NCBI GenBank assembly: GCA_900545445.1
Contig: UQZH01000052.1
Span: 1-12,261 of the forward strand
DNA length: 12,261 nt
Direction: 5' to 3'
Source: an uncultured Collinsella sp.
GTDB lineage: Bacteria; Actinomycetota; Coriobacteriia; Coriobacteriales; Coriobacteriaceae
Shown: piece after piece, positions 1-6,987 of the stretch
How positions within the stretch are numbered: position 1 is the first letter of the stretch
How the letters are laid out: each line of letters begins with the position of its first letter
Program-made: the position numbers and the translations under genes
The notes under the pieces: model-generated
The model's database searches: none
Seen by the model: the letters and a program-made list of their open reading frames with translations, nothing else
Told to the model about the DNA's origin: nothing

Positions 1-824
1 TGCTTATCGCCTGTGGCGGCGGCAAGGCACTCGACACCGTGAAGACGGCGGCCATCGAGCTCAAGAAGATCGTCTTCACCGTCCCGACGATTTGTTCCAA
101 CTGCTCCGCCGCGACCGCCATTGCCGTTGTCTACAACGACGACGGCTCGCTCGAGGGCTATTCGTACCCCAACCGCCCCGCTCACATCTTCATCAACCCC
201 AAGATCATCGCCGAGGCACCGGCAGAATACTTCTGGGCCGGCGTGGGCGATGCCCTGTCTAAGCAGCCCGAGGTCGAGTACGCCACGAGCGCCGGCAACC
301 TGGAGCACACCGCCGGTCTTGGCCTGGCACTCGCCCACACCTGCTCCGAGCCGCTATTTACTTATGGCGTCCAGGGTCTTGAGGACGTGCGCCAGAACCT
401 GTCGAGCGAGGCCGTCAAGCAGATCGCGCTCGATATCGTGGTCAACACGGGTTATGTCTCGAACCTGACCAACCAAAACGATTACTACTACAACTCGAGC
501 GTGGCGCATGCGTTCTACAACGCCACCTGCAGCATTCCGCGCGAGGGCTCCTACCTACACGGCGAGGTCGTGAGCCTGGGCGTGCTCGTGCTGTTTGCCT
601 ATACGGGCGATACCGAGAACCTTGAGCGCTACGCCGCCTTTAACAAGCAGATGGGCCTGCCCGTGACGCTTGAGCAGGTCGGCCTTACCGAGGCAGATAT
701 CCCGGCCCTGTGCGAATACGCGCACGCCACCAACGAGTGGAAGCAGGGCAACCCGGAGCCCTTCACCGACGAGAAGTTCGCCGCCGCCATCAAGACCGCC
801 AACGCCTACGGCCACACGCTCTAG
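1..824 (+). CDS. Iron-containing alcohol dehydrogenase family protein, glycerol dehydrogenase-like (5' end missing)
   Basis: The reading frame is open from the first complete codon (base 3) to TAG at 822-824, so the gene starts before the window; a GTG at base 39 is internal. The visible 273 residues are most of a family member that is usually about 360 aa. The fragment opens with the nucleotide-binding motif GGGKALDTVK, followed by PTICSNCSAATA and AGVGDALSK. The Asp of GVGD (fragment residue 83) and two His 17 residues apart (169 in VAHAFYN, 186 in YLHGE) match the Asp/His/His metal ligands of GldA-type enzymes. The family oxidises polyols or hydroxy acids with NAD(P); the hydroxycarboxylate dehydrogenase HcxA (YbdH) of E. 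coli is also in it, so the substrate cannot be assigned. The usual KWYEA after GDALA is replaced by SKQPEVEYA. A terminator follows directly. The family call is firm, the substrate unknown. Confidence 0.88.
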   Translation, partial: LIACGGGKALDTVKTAAIELKKIVFTVPTICSNCSAATAIAVVYNDDGSLEGYSYPNRPAHIFINPKIIAEAPAEYFWAGVGDALSKQPEVEYATSAGNLEHTAGLGLALAHTCSEPLFTYGVQGLEDVRQNLSSEAVKQIALDIVVNTGYVSNLTNQNDYYYNSSVAHAFYNATCSIPREGSYLHGEVVSLGVLVLFAYTGDTENLERYAAFNKQMGLPVTLEQVGLTEADIPALCEYAHATNEWKQGNPEPFTDEKFAAAIKTANAYGHTL

Positions 825-833
825 GCCTAGCCC

Positions 834-877
834 AAAACCACCACAAGGGAGCAGCAACCTTATGGTGGTTTTTTATT
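834..877. terminator. Rho-independent terminator between convergent genes
   Basis: AAAACCACCA (834-843) pairs with TGGTGGTTTT (863-872). One C/A mismatch follows, then an inner AAGG/CCTT stem (845-848 with 858-861), around a 9-nt loop. The plus strand continues into a T-run (869-874), giving a classic terminator 10 bases after the dehydrogenase stop. On the minus strand the hairpin ends in TTTT, so it can also stop the convergent DUF523 transcript, whose TAA (873-875) lies in the plus-strand T-run. Confidence 0.85.
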
Positions 878-1328
878 GCTCCAGCATGTTGGGGTCGAAC
901 TCGCTTGCCGGAATGACGCGGTAGCCGTGACGCAGCAACAGATCGGCAAAAACACCGTTGCCCGCGGTGAGCGTACCGCTAAAGGTGCCGTCGTAGATGC
1001 GACCCGCGCCGCACGAGGGACTGCGGTCCTGCAAGACGCACGCAGCGATCTCTTCCGGCCCGCCCGCTTGCTCGCACATATCGAGCGCACGTTGGGCACC
1101 CAGGCGAAACTCTCGATCGACCGAGACGCCCTCGCAGGTACGGACCTCGCCGTTCACAATCTCGGACGGCTTGCGCGGCGTGGACAGCCCGCCAAAGACC
1201 TCGGGGCACACCAAGAGGACCTCGGTCCCCGTACGCTCGCAGGCCTCGACCAGGTCGCGACGGTAATTATCGAGTCCGTTGTACTTGCAGCTCTCTCCCA
1301 ACAAGCAGGCACTTACCACGATCTTCAT
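873..1328 (-). CDS. DUF523 family protein, TudS-like (possible 4Fe-4S thiouracil desulfurase)
   Basis: This 151-aa protein begins MKIVVSACLLGE, the usual start of DUF523 proteins. I chose the ATG at 1328 because GGGGAGAG lies about 6 nt upstream; a longer frame open to 1391 would run through the ftsH terminator hairpin. Conserved features are SACLLGESCKYNG (Cys8, Cys14), CPEVFGGLSTPR (Cys41) and DRSPSCGAGR (Cys106). In the characterised DUF523 enzyme TudS, three conserved cysteines hold a 4Fe-4S cluster that removes sulfur from thiouracil. Cys8, Cys41 and Cys106 are the probable equivalents, which is inference from spacing and motif. No signal peptide or membrane segment is visible, so it is probably cytosolic. 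It lies downstream of ftsH in the same direction, separated by a terminator-like hairpin. The family call is firm; the activity is plausible only. Confidence 0.88.
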   Translation of the reverse strand: MKIVVSACLLGESCKYNGLDNYRRDLVEACERTGTEVLLVCPEVFGGLSTPRKPSEIVNGEVRTCEGVSVDREFRLGAQRALDMCEQAGGPEEIAACVLQDRSPSCGAGRIYDGTFSGTLTAGNGVFADLLLRHGYRVIPASEFDPNMLEQ

Positions 1329-1346
1329 ATACAACTCTCCCCACGC

Positions 1347-1383
1347 AAAACGCCCCATTTGAGTTTGACACTCAAATGGGGCG
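1347..1383 (-). terminator. Terminator hairpin after ftsH, within the leader of the DUF523 gene
   Basis: CGCCCCATTTGAGT (1351-1364) and ACTCAAATGGGGCG (1370-1383) form a perfect 14-bp stem with a 5-nt loop. Read on the minus strand it is followed by TTTT (1350-1347). It starts 21 bases past the ftsH stop codon, so it is the likely ftsH terminator. Only about 18 bases separate the T-run from the DUF523 start codon, so it could also act as an attenuator or a processing site in a joint transcript. Confidence 0.82.
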
Positions 1384-1404
1384 ATTGACACTGCGCAACT
1401 AGTA

Positions 1405-3312
1405 TTAATGCTGCTTTGGCATCAGCGGATTCTCGCGCGTGAGGAGATTCATAAACTCCTCGCCCGTGATCGTCTCCTTCTTGTACAGATAACGAGCCAG
1501 CTCGTGGAGCTTAAACTTGTTCTCCTTCAGGATCTGCAGAGCGCGGTCGTGCGCATCCTCGATCAACTTGGCGACAATTGCGTCCACGCGCTCGGCCGTA
1601 CCGGGAGCGCAGGTGAGCGACGTGTCCTGGTTGAGGTACGCATTCTGAACGGTACCGAGCGCCATCATGCCAAACTCATCGGACATACCAAAGCGCGTCA
1701 CCATATTACGGGCGAGCTTGGTGGCCTGCTCGATATCGTTGGCTGCGCCGGTCGTCATCTCGCCAAAGATGAGCTCCTCGGCGGCACGTCCGCCGCAGTA
1801 GACAGCGAGCTTGTCCAGCACCTCCTGGCGCGTGGTCAGGAAGCGCTCATCCTCCTCGACCTGCATGGTGTAGCCCAGAGCACCGCTCGTGCGCGGCACG
1901 ATGGTGATCTTGGTGACCGGCGCAGAGCCCTTCTGGCGGGCTGCGACGATAGCATGGCCGATCTCGTGGTAGGAAACGACCTGCTTCTCATGGTCGGACA
2001 GCACCGTGGACTTACGCTGCTGACCAGCAATGACGACCTCCACCGACTCCTCAAAGTCGTCCTGGGTCGCTCGCTTGCGACCTTCGCGGACCGCGCGCAG
2101 GGCGCCCTCATTGATGATGTTGGCCAGGTCGGCACCCGAGGCGCCGGGCGTGGCGCGGGCAATCGCGGTCAGGTCAATCGGCGGCTCCGTCTTCACGCTC
2201 TTGGCATGCAGCTCAAGAATGTTCTTGCGGCCGGTCAGATCGGGCAGCTCAACGGGGATGCGGCGATCAAAACGACCGGGGCGCAGCAGGGCGGGATCGA
2301 GGCTGTCGGGACGATTGGTGGCAGCGAGGACGACGATACCCTTGTGGTTATCGAAGCCGTCCATCTCGGTCAGCAGCTGGTTGAGCGTCTGCTCGCGCTC
2401 GTCGTTGCCGCTAAAGCCGCCGCCATCGCGCTTTTTGCCAATGGTATCGATCTCGTCGATAAAGACGATGCACGGGGCCTTTTCCTTGGCCTGCTTAAAC
2501 AGATCGCGGACCTTGGCGGCGCCACGGCCGACGAACATCTCGACGAACTCAGAACCCGAAATGCTAAAGAACGGCACGCCCGCCTCGCCGGCAACAGCCT
2601 TGGCGAGCAGGGTTTTACCGGTACCCGGAGGGCCAACAAGGAGAGCACCGCGCGGCAGCTTGGCGCCAATTTCCTCGTAGCGCTGCGGCTTCTCCAGAAA
2701 GTCGACGACCTCCTTAAGGGATTCCTTGGCCTCTTCCTGGCCTGCAACATCCTTAAAGGTCACGCCCACATCTTTGGAGGCGATAACGCGAGCGCCGGAC
2801 TTACCCAGCCCGCCGCCGCCAAAGCCACCGCCGCCAAAGTTCATCGACGGACCGTCATCGCCCATAGCCTTCTTCATACGACGGTTGAGCCACCAACCGA
2901 TGAGGAAGAAAATCGCCATGGGAAGAATGAGGGTGAGCAGGTAGTAGGTCATCAGACCCGAGTTCTTGTCGGGAACGACCGACTCAAGCGAGGCGCCAGA
3001 TTCAAGCACGCGATCGGTAAAGCCCGCGTCATTCGGCACACCGGTCGTCTTGTAGGCGATGTTCTCATCCTCGCCCTTCTTGGTGTAATAAATCGTATAG
3101 TCGTCGGTGTTGTACTCGACCTTGTCAACGCTCTTCTTATCGAGCGCTTTGACAAACGTCGAATAATCGGTCTTCGTAATCTGCTGCGTGTGACCGATGT
3201 TGGGGAACAGAACGGTCGAGAGCACGAGGTAGACGACGAAGGCGATGAGCACGTAGAGGATCATATTCCGTCTACGTTTGTTGTCATCCATCTCCATCTG
3301 CTTGAACTCCAT
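1405..3312 (-). CDS. ftsH: ATP-dependent zinc metalloprotease FtsH
   Basis: This 635-aa protein is a membrane-anchored AAA+ protease that degrades misfolded and regulatory proteins at the inner face of the membrane. Two membrane segments (about 17-36 and 119-142) flank an extracytoplasmic domain of roughly 80 residues. A glycine-rich linker (160-172) leads to the AAA module, with Walker A GPPGTGKT (227-234), Walker B CIVFIDEID (281-289) and the second region of homology with RPGRFDRR (344-351). The protease has zinc motif HEIGH (449-453) in place of the common HEAGH, and the likely third ligand Asp526 in GAANDIEQAT. The length is normal. The first ATG (3312) follows an in-frame TAG directly and has no Shine-Dalgarno sequence. 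The ATG at 3297 (residue 6) has GGAG 9 nt upstream and may be the true start, giving 630 aa. A strong hairpin follows the gene. Confidence 0.97.
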   Translation of the reverse strand: MEFKQMEMDDNKRRRNMILYVLIAFVVYLVLSTVLFPNIGHTQQITKTDYSTFVKALDKKSVDKVEYNTDDYTIYYTKKGEDENIAYKTTGVPNDAGFTDRVLESGASLESVVPDKNSGLMTYYLLTLILPMAIFFLIGWWLNRRMKKAMGDDGPSMNFGGGGFGGGGLGKSGARVIASKDVGVTFKDVAGQEEAKESLKEVVDFLEKPQRYEEIGAKLPRGALLVGPPGTGKTLLAKAVAGEAGVPFFSISGSEFVEMFVGRGAAKVRDLFKQAKEKAPCIVFIDEIDTIGKKRDGGGFSGNDEREQTLNQLLTEMDGFDNHKGIVVLAATNRPDSLDPALLRPGRFDRRIPVELPDLTGRKNILELHAKSVKTEPPIDLTAIARATPGASGADLANIINEGALRAVREGRKRATQDDFEESVEVVIAGQQRKSTVLSDHEKQVVSYHEIGHAIVAARQKGSAPVTKITIVPRTSGALGYTMQVEEDERFLTTRQEVLDKLAVYCGGRAAEELIFGEMTTGAANDIEQATKLARNMVTRFGMSDEFGMMALGTVQNAYLNQDTSLTCAPGTAERVDAIVAKLIEDAHDRALQILKENKFKLHELARYLYKKETITGEEFMNLLTRENPLMPKQH

Positions 3313-3329
3313 CTACTGGGGTTGATAAT
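3302..3329 (+). promoter_or_regulatory. Candidate promoter of the corrinoid adenosyltransferase gene
   Basis: TTGAAC (3302-3307) and GATAAT (3324-3329) are separated by 16 bases and point at the gene starting at 3390. The -10 matches the consensus at 5 of 6 positions and the -35 at 4 of 6. The -35 lies inside the first codons of ftsH, so the divergent promoters probably overlap. This is inspection only; no transcript data support it. Confidence 0.35.
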
Positions 3330-3389
3330 GCTATCTAGAATACCCAACCCGGACGGCGATAAACCGACGCCGGGCACGAAAGGACAGAG

Positions 3390-3875
3390 ATGGCATCACT
3401 GGAAGTCGGCAAGGTTCAGATCTACACGGGCGACGGCAAGGGCAAAACCACGGCTGCGCTGGGACTGGCGATGCGCGCCACGGGTTATGGACTCGACGTA
3501 CTCATGCTGCAGTTTGCCAAGAAGCTGCACTGCGCCGAACACGATGCCGCGCCGCGCCTGGGACTGCGCATTATACAGGCCGATCGCGACACACCCGAGG
3601 CTTGCGCCGAGCAGATCATGGAGCTCGCACGCGAGCAAATATCACAGGTCGACGTTCTCATTCTGGACGAACTCGGCGAAGCGATGCGCCGCGGATTCGT
3701 GACGCGCGAGGATGTCGAAGCGCTGATTGCGATAAAGCCCGCCACCACGGAGCTCGTACTCACCGGCCGTGGCTTGCTGCCCCTCGCCGACCTTGCCGAC
3801 CTAGTAACCGAAATGCGCCCCGTCAAACACTACTTCGACGAAGGCCTCCTAGCCCGTCAAGGCATCGAATACTAA
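3390..3875 (+). CDS. Cob(I)yrinic acid a,c-diamide adenosyltransferase (CobO/BtuR family), short form
   Basis: The family transfers the adenosyl group of ATP to cob(I)alamin or earlier corrinoids to make adenosyl-corrinoids. This 161-aa protein has the P-loop GDGKGKTT (14-21), Walker B VLILDEL (89-95), ELVLTGRG (121-128) and the signature C-terminus RPVKHYFDEG...GIEY. The ATG at 3390 has AAAGGA 5 nt upstream. It is shorter than typical members (about 170-200 aa). The loss lies between the P-loop and Walker B, where most CobO/BtuR proteins carry a G-x-GFTW-like stretch that I cannot find here. The gene stands alone, diverging from ftsH, with no other cobalamin gene in the window, so a salvage role is more likely than one in a de novo operon. 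The stop codon abuts an 84-bp palindrome. Confidence 0.9.
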   Translation: MASLEVGKVQIYTGDGKGKTTAALGLAMRATGYGLDVLMLQFAKKLHCAEHDAAPRLGLRIIQADRDTPEACAEQIMELAREQISQVDVLILDELGEAMRRGFVTREDVEALIAIKPATTELVLTGRGLLPLADLADLVTEMRPVKHYFDEGLLARQGIEY

Positions 3876-3876
3876 T

Positions 3877-3960
3877 TGATCCAAAGGGGACGGAGGAAAA
3901 CGGATCATTTCGCCTTATCGCCGGGCCAATGATCCGTTTTCCTCCGTCCCCTATGGATCA
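3877..3960. repeat. 84-bp near-perfect palindrome filling a convergent intergenic gap
   Basis: The arms 3877-3909 and 3928-3960 (33 nt each) are inverted copies with a single A/A mismatch (3884 against 3953), around an 18-nt spacer. The inner 24 bp are perfect, starting GGGGACGGAGGAAAACGG. It begins one base after the adenosyltransferase stop and ends directly at the stop of the minus-strand MATE gene. No T-run follows on either side, though TTTT occurs inside one arm on each strand. The length and precision exceed what a simple terminator needs. It may be a REP- or MITE-like dispersed element that also works as a bidirectional terminator, but only one copy is visible here. Confidence 0.9.
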
Positions 3961-5310
3961 TTAGGCAGTGGCGCGGCCGAGCCAGTTGCCGCTGTGGTGG
4001 TAGATGGTGAACATCGTGGCCGTGATGAGCCAGGTTACGGGGTAAACCAGCAGCAGGTGCTCAAGCGACGGATCGAACGGCATAATCGCAAACACCCAAA
4101 TCACCCTGAGCACGACGGTGCCAAAAATCGTGAGCATCATGGGCTGCAAGCTCACGCCGGCACCACGAATGGAGCCCGACGCATTCTCGATAATCGAGAA
4201 AATCGCGTAGAACGGTGCGATAAAGTGAAGAATCGTCGTGGTGTACGCCGAAATCGAAGCATCATCGACAAACAGACGCGACAACGGACCCGAAAACACC
4301 AGCAGCACGGCAGACAGGCCACCAATGAGCATAAACGACAGCACGAGCGACGTATGGTAGCCCTTGCGCATGCGCTCGTAGTTGCGCGCGCCAAAGTTCT
4401 GTGCCGAGAACGTGGTGATCGACACGCCAAGCGCCTCGGTAACCATCCAGACAATGCCATCCAGGCGGCCCGAAAGACCCCAAGCCGTGGTGACATCGGC
4501 ACCAAACGAGTTGACCGACACCTGAATCAAAACGTTGGAAATCGAATACGCAGCAGACTGAAAGCCAAGCGGCAGACCACACGAGATCATGCTCTTACAA
4601 ATGCCAGGATCAATGCCGAGTTTGGACAGTGAAAGCCGCCACGCACCCGGTGCGCGCATCATACGAATCACGATCATCGTGGCATTGGAGCAAATGGTCA
4701 GCGCCACCGCGATGCCGCAGCCCAGAGCCTCCATATGAAGCACGGCAACGAAGATGACATCCAGCACCGCATTAACAAGGCAGCCGGAAGCGATGATCAC
4801 AGCAGGTCCGCGCGTGTCGCCCACGGCGCGCAGCAGTGCCGTACCCATATTGAGCAGCAGCGCCGCAACCATGGCGGCAAAATAGCAACGAGCATAGGCC
4901 ACGCCCTCGGCCAATAGCTCATGCGGCGTGTTCATAAGCACCAGCATGGGCTCAACGAACACTATGCCAAGAATCGAGAAAACGATACCGCCCACCAGCG
5001 CGAGCGTCATGGCCGTATGGACCGAACGGCTCAGTCGCTCATCATCGTGCTGGCCAAAATACTGACCGGTAATGACCGCGCAGCCGGCGCCGACGCCAAC
5101 GCAAAAGCCAATGCAGAGCTCGGTGAGCACCATCGTGGCCTGAATGCCGCCCAGTGCGAGCTTGCCGCCAAACTGACCGACGATATAGGTACCGATAAGC
5201 GTGTAGGCCTGCTGAAAAAACGAACTAAAAAAGATGGGAACGCACAGCGAAAGCAGCTGCTGCCAAATAACGCCCTGCGTTACATCGATAGCCGTAGATT
5301 TCTTAGCCAC
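3961..5310 (-). CDS. MATE family efflux transporter
   Basis: This is a polytopic membrane protein of about 449 aa, the usual size for MATE (multidrug and toxic compound extrusion) cation-coupled exporters. About 12 hydrophobic segments run through it in two halves. Family-like stretches include IWQQLLSLCVPIFFSSFFQQ near the N-terminus, GTALLRAVGDTRGPA after the fourth to fifth segments, and a related ENASGSIRGAG in the second half. I chose GTG at 5310 (protein starting MAKKSTAIDVTQG) because GGGGAGGG lies 4 nt upstream. A TTG at 5343 would add 11 residues but has no ribosome-binding site. The substrate cannot be told from sequence; candidates are drugs, dyes or metabolites. It lies 125 bases downstream of the RNA methyltransferase gene in the same direction, with no clear terminator between them. 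Confidence 0.93.
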   Translation of the reverse strand: MAKKSTAIDVTQGVIWQQLLSLCVPIFFSSFFQQAYTLIGTYIVGQFGGKLALGGIQATMVLTELCIGFCVGVGAGCAVITGQYFGQHDDERLSRSVHTAMTLALVGGIVFSILGIVFVEPMLVLMNTPHELLAEGVAYARCYFAAMVAALLLNMGTALLRAVGDTRGPAVIIASGCLVNAVLDVIFVAVLHMEALGCGIAVALTICSNATMIVIRMMRAPGAWRLSLSKLGIDPGICKSMISCGLPLGFQSAAYSISNVLIQVSVNSFGADVTTAWGLSGRLDGIVWMVTEALGVSITTFSAQNFGARNYERMRKGYHTSLVLSFMLIGGLSAVLLVFSGPLSRLFVDDASISAYTTTILHFIAPFYAIFSIIENASGSIRGAGVSLQPMMLTIFGTVVLRVIWVFAIMPFDPSLEHLLLVYPVTWLITATMFTIYHHSGNWLGRATA

Positions 5311-5435
5311 ACGCCCTCCCCACCAGCATACGTCAAACAACAAAACGGCAATTTAAGGCCAAAACCAATAGCAGCTTAGCACCGACCGGCGTCGACCGAA
5401 ACACCCCGAGTCAGAGCCCGGTGCGAACTATCTGC

Positions 5436-6350
5436 TTAGTGATACAAACCCGGCTGGTAGTGATACTCATTGCTCACATGCGGGCACAGCTGCCAAAAGG
5501 CGACGGCACTCGCCGCGGCCACGTTGAGCGAATCGACCCCGTGCGCCATCGGAATGCGCACGGCCCGGTCGCAGCCCGCGATGGTCTTGGCGCCCAGGCC
5601 AGCACCCTCGGTGCCCATAAAGATTGCCAGGCGGTCAATCTCCTGGAGCGCGGGATCGTCCAGCGAAACGGAGTCGTCCGTCAGCGCCATCGCAGCGCAC
5701 GAAAAACCGGCTTCGTGCAGCGCCGCCAGGCCGTCGTGCGGCCATACGCGCGCCTCGCTGCCAATACGAGTCCACGGCACCTGAAACACCGTGCCCATGC
5801 TCACACGAGCCGAGCGACGATACAGCGGATCGCAGCACGTAGGACTGACCAAAATACCGTCAACATTCAACGCAGCCGCCGAGCGGAAAATCGCACCCAC
5901 ATTAGTATGGTCGACAATACCCTCGAGCACGCACACGCGCACCGGACGCTCCCCCGCAGCTTTTACGACGCCGTCGAGAAACTCATCAACCGGAATCTGC
6001 CGCGGGCGACGAAACGCCGCGAGTGCACCGCGCGTCACGTTAAAGCCCGTCAACTGCTCCATGAGCTCCATGGAGGCCACGAACACAGGAACCGGACCTG
6101 CGCCCTCGCGCACAACCAGGCGCTCAAACAGCGGCATCATCTGATCGAGCCAGCGTTCGCCCAAAAGAAAGCTCACCGGCTGGTATCCGGCACGGACCGC
6201 GCGCTCAATAACCTTGGCACTCTCGGCGATAAAGATGCCCTTTTGCGGCTCCAACACGCAGCGCAGCTCGCGCTCGGTCAGTCGCACGTAGGCATCGAGC
6301 CGCTCGTCCTCGAGCGAATCAATTCGCAGAACCTCAACGGCATCAGTCAT
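5436..6350 (-). CDS. TrmH/SpoU family RNA 2'-O-methyltransferase
   Basis: The 304-aa protein has an N-terminal substrate-binding-like region (about 30-110, with GIFIAESAKVIERA) and a C-terminal SPOUT methyltransferase domain. All three SpoU motifs are present: N150/G152/R156 in DHTNVGAIFRSAAA, continuing to PLYRRSARVSMG (175-186); FMGTEGAGL (244-252); and IPMAHGVDSLNVAAASAVA (266-284). The last two build the knotted S-adenosylmethionine site. The target could be a ribose in rRNA or tRNA; motifs alone do not say which. The start is a choice. ATG at 6350 has only a weak AGG upstream, while ATG at 6383 would add 11 residues (MCCKEGCGQAA) that do not look like the family and has no ribosome-binding site. 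A product like other RlmB/TrmH paralogues is most likely. Confidence 0.92.
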   Translation of the reverse strand: MTDAVEVLRIDSLEDERLDAYVRLTERELRCVLEPQKGIFIAESAKVIERAVRAGYQPVSFLLGERWLDQMMPLFERLVVREGAGPVPVFVASMELMEQLTGFNVTRGALAAFRRPRQIPVDEFLDGVVKAAGERPVRVCVLEGIVDHTNVGAIFRSAAALNVDGILVSPTCCDPLYRRSARVSMGTVFQVPWTRIGSEARVWPHDGLAALHEAGFSCAAMALTDDSVSLDDPALQEIDRLAIFMGTEGAGLGAKTIAGCDRAVRIPMAHGVDSLNVAAASAVAFWQLCPHVSNEYHYQPGLYH

Positions 6351-6396
6351 AGCAGCCTGCCCGCACCCTTCTTTACAGCACATCTATACCAAACGA

Positions 6397-6415
6397 GGCG
6401 ACGCTAAGCGCCGCC
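6397..6415. other. Small hairpin downstream of folA, possible weak terminator
   Basis: GGCGACGCT (6397-6405) and AGCGCCGCC (6407-6415) are inverted with one mismatch, so about 8 bp can pair. On the minus strand it lies 44 bases past the folA stop and is followed only by TCGTTTGG, a poor U-tract. It may partly separate thyA-folA from the RNA methyltransferase gene, or have no role. Confidence 0.3.
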
Positions 6416-6459
6416 CCATGCATTCAATCAACCCGATGATACCGTTCGCGCCAGGCGAT

Positions 6460-6978
6460 TTACGCCCCAACGCGACGATACGTCACGAACTCATAATCGA
6501 CACCTTCGTCGCCCTCACCCGCGGCAATCGTGGCAACCCCGCCAGCCCGCGAAACTTCCCATGCAGGATCGGCATCCAAATTGGGAAAATACGTGTCCAC
6601 GGGATGGACGCAGTGGTTATGCGTGACCTCGGCCTCCACGCAGTACGGCAAAAATTGCCGATAGACATCGCCGCCGCCGATCACCCACGCAACGGGCTCA
6701 TCGGCAACCGCAGCGAGCGCCTCGTCGATGCTATGCACCACGTCGACGCCCTCGGGAGCAAAGCTCTCGTCGCGGGTGAGCACGATATTGCGGCGGTTCT
6801 TGAGCGGACGCCCACCGGGAAAACTCAGCAGGGTCTTGCGCCCCATAATGACCGGGCAACCTTTGGTGCACGCCACAAAATGGCGCATGTCGGCGCGATT
6901 AGACACCACCATATCGCCCTCGCGCCCAATGCCCCAGTCGTCACACACGGCGACGATGGCAGAAAGCTTACACGTCAT
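6460..6978 (-). CDS. folA: Dihydrofolate reductase
   Basis: This 172-aa protein has the usual DHFR length and reduces dihydrofolate to tetrahydrofolate with NADPH. Motifs are LSAIVAVCDDWGIG (5-18), the substrate-site acid Asp30 in RADMRHF, MGRKT (45-49), NIVLTRD (64-70) and the NADPH loop IGGGDVY (100-106). I chose ATG at 6978 because AGGTGG lies 5 nt upstream. A GTG at 6987 directly after the thyA stop is less likely. That ribosome-binding site (6984-6989) overlaps the thyA TAG (6988-6990), suggesting translational coupling. The pairing fits the pathway: ThyA oxidises methylene-tetrahydrofolate to dihydrofolate and this enzyme restores it. The segment equivalent to PWNLPADL of E. coli DHFR reads VVSNRADM, so the near-invariant Trp and the Pro are replaced. 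Confidence 0.95.
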   Translation of the reverse strand: MTCKLSAIVAVCDDWGIGREGDMVVSNRADMRHFVACTKGCPVIMGRKTLLSFPGGRPLKNRRNIVLTRDESFAPEGVDVVHSIDEALAAVADEPVAWVIGGGDVYRQFLPYCVEAEVTHNHCVHPVDTYFPNLDADPAWEVSRAGGVATIAAGEGDEGVDYEFVTYRRVGA

Positions 6979-6987
6979 GAGCGCCAC

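Noticed and set aside
1365..1392. Two TTGACACT copies 20 bases apart on the plus strand, resembling -35 boxes
   Set aside because: No plus-strand gene lies downstream. The first copy is part of the terminator loop and arm.
1408..3702. 764-codon open frame on the plus strand antisense to ftsH
   Set aside because: It mirrors ftsH in a GC-rich region, where codon bias removes stops from the opposite strand. Its translation has no recognisable domain, and ftsH is unambiguous.
5311..5435. Possible terminator between the RNA methyltransferase and MATE genes
   Set aside because: Only a 4-bp stem with mismatches and TTT can be found, too weak to call.
5421..6407. 328-codon open frame on the plus strand antisense to the RNA methyltransferase
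   Set aside because: Arg/His-rich translation typical of an antisense shadow; all SpoU motifs are on the other strand.
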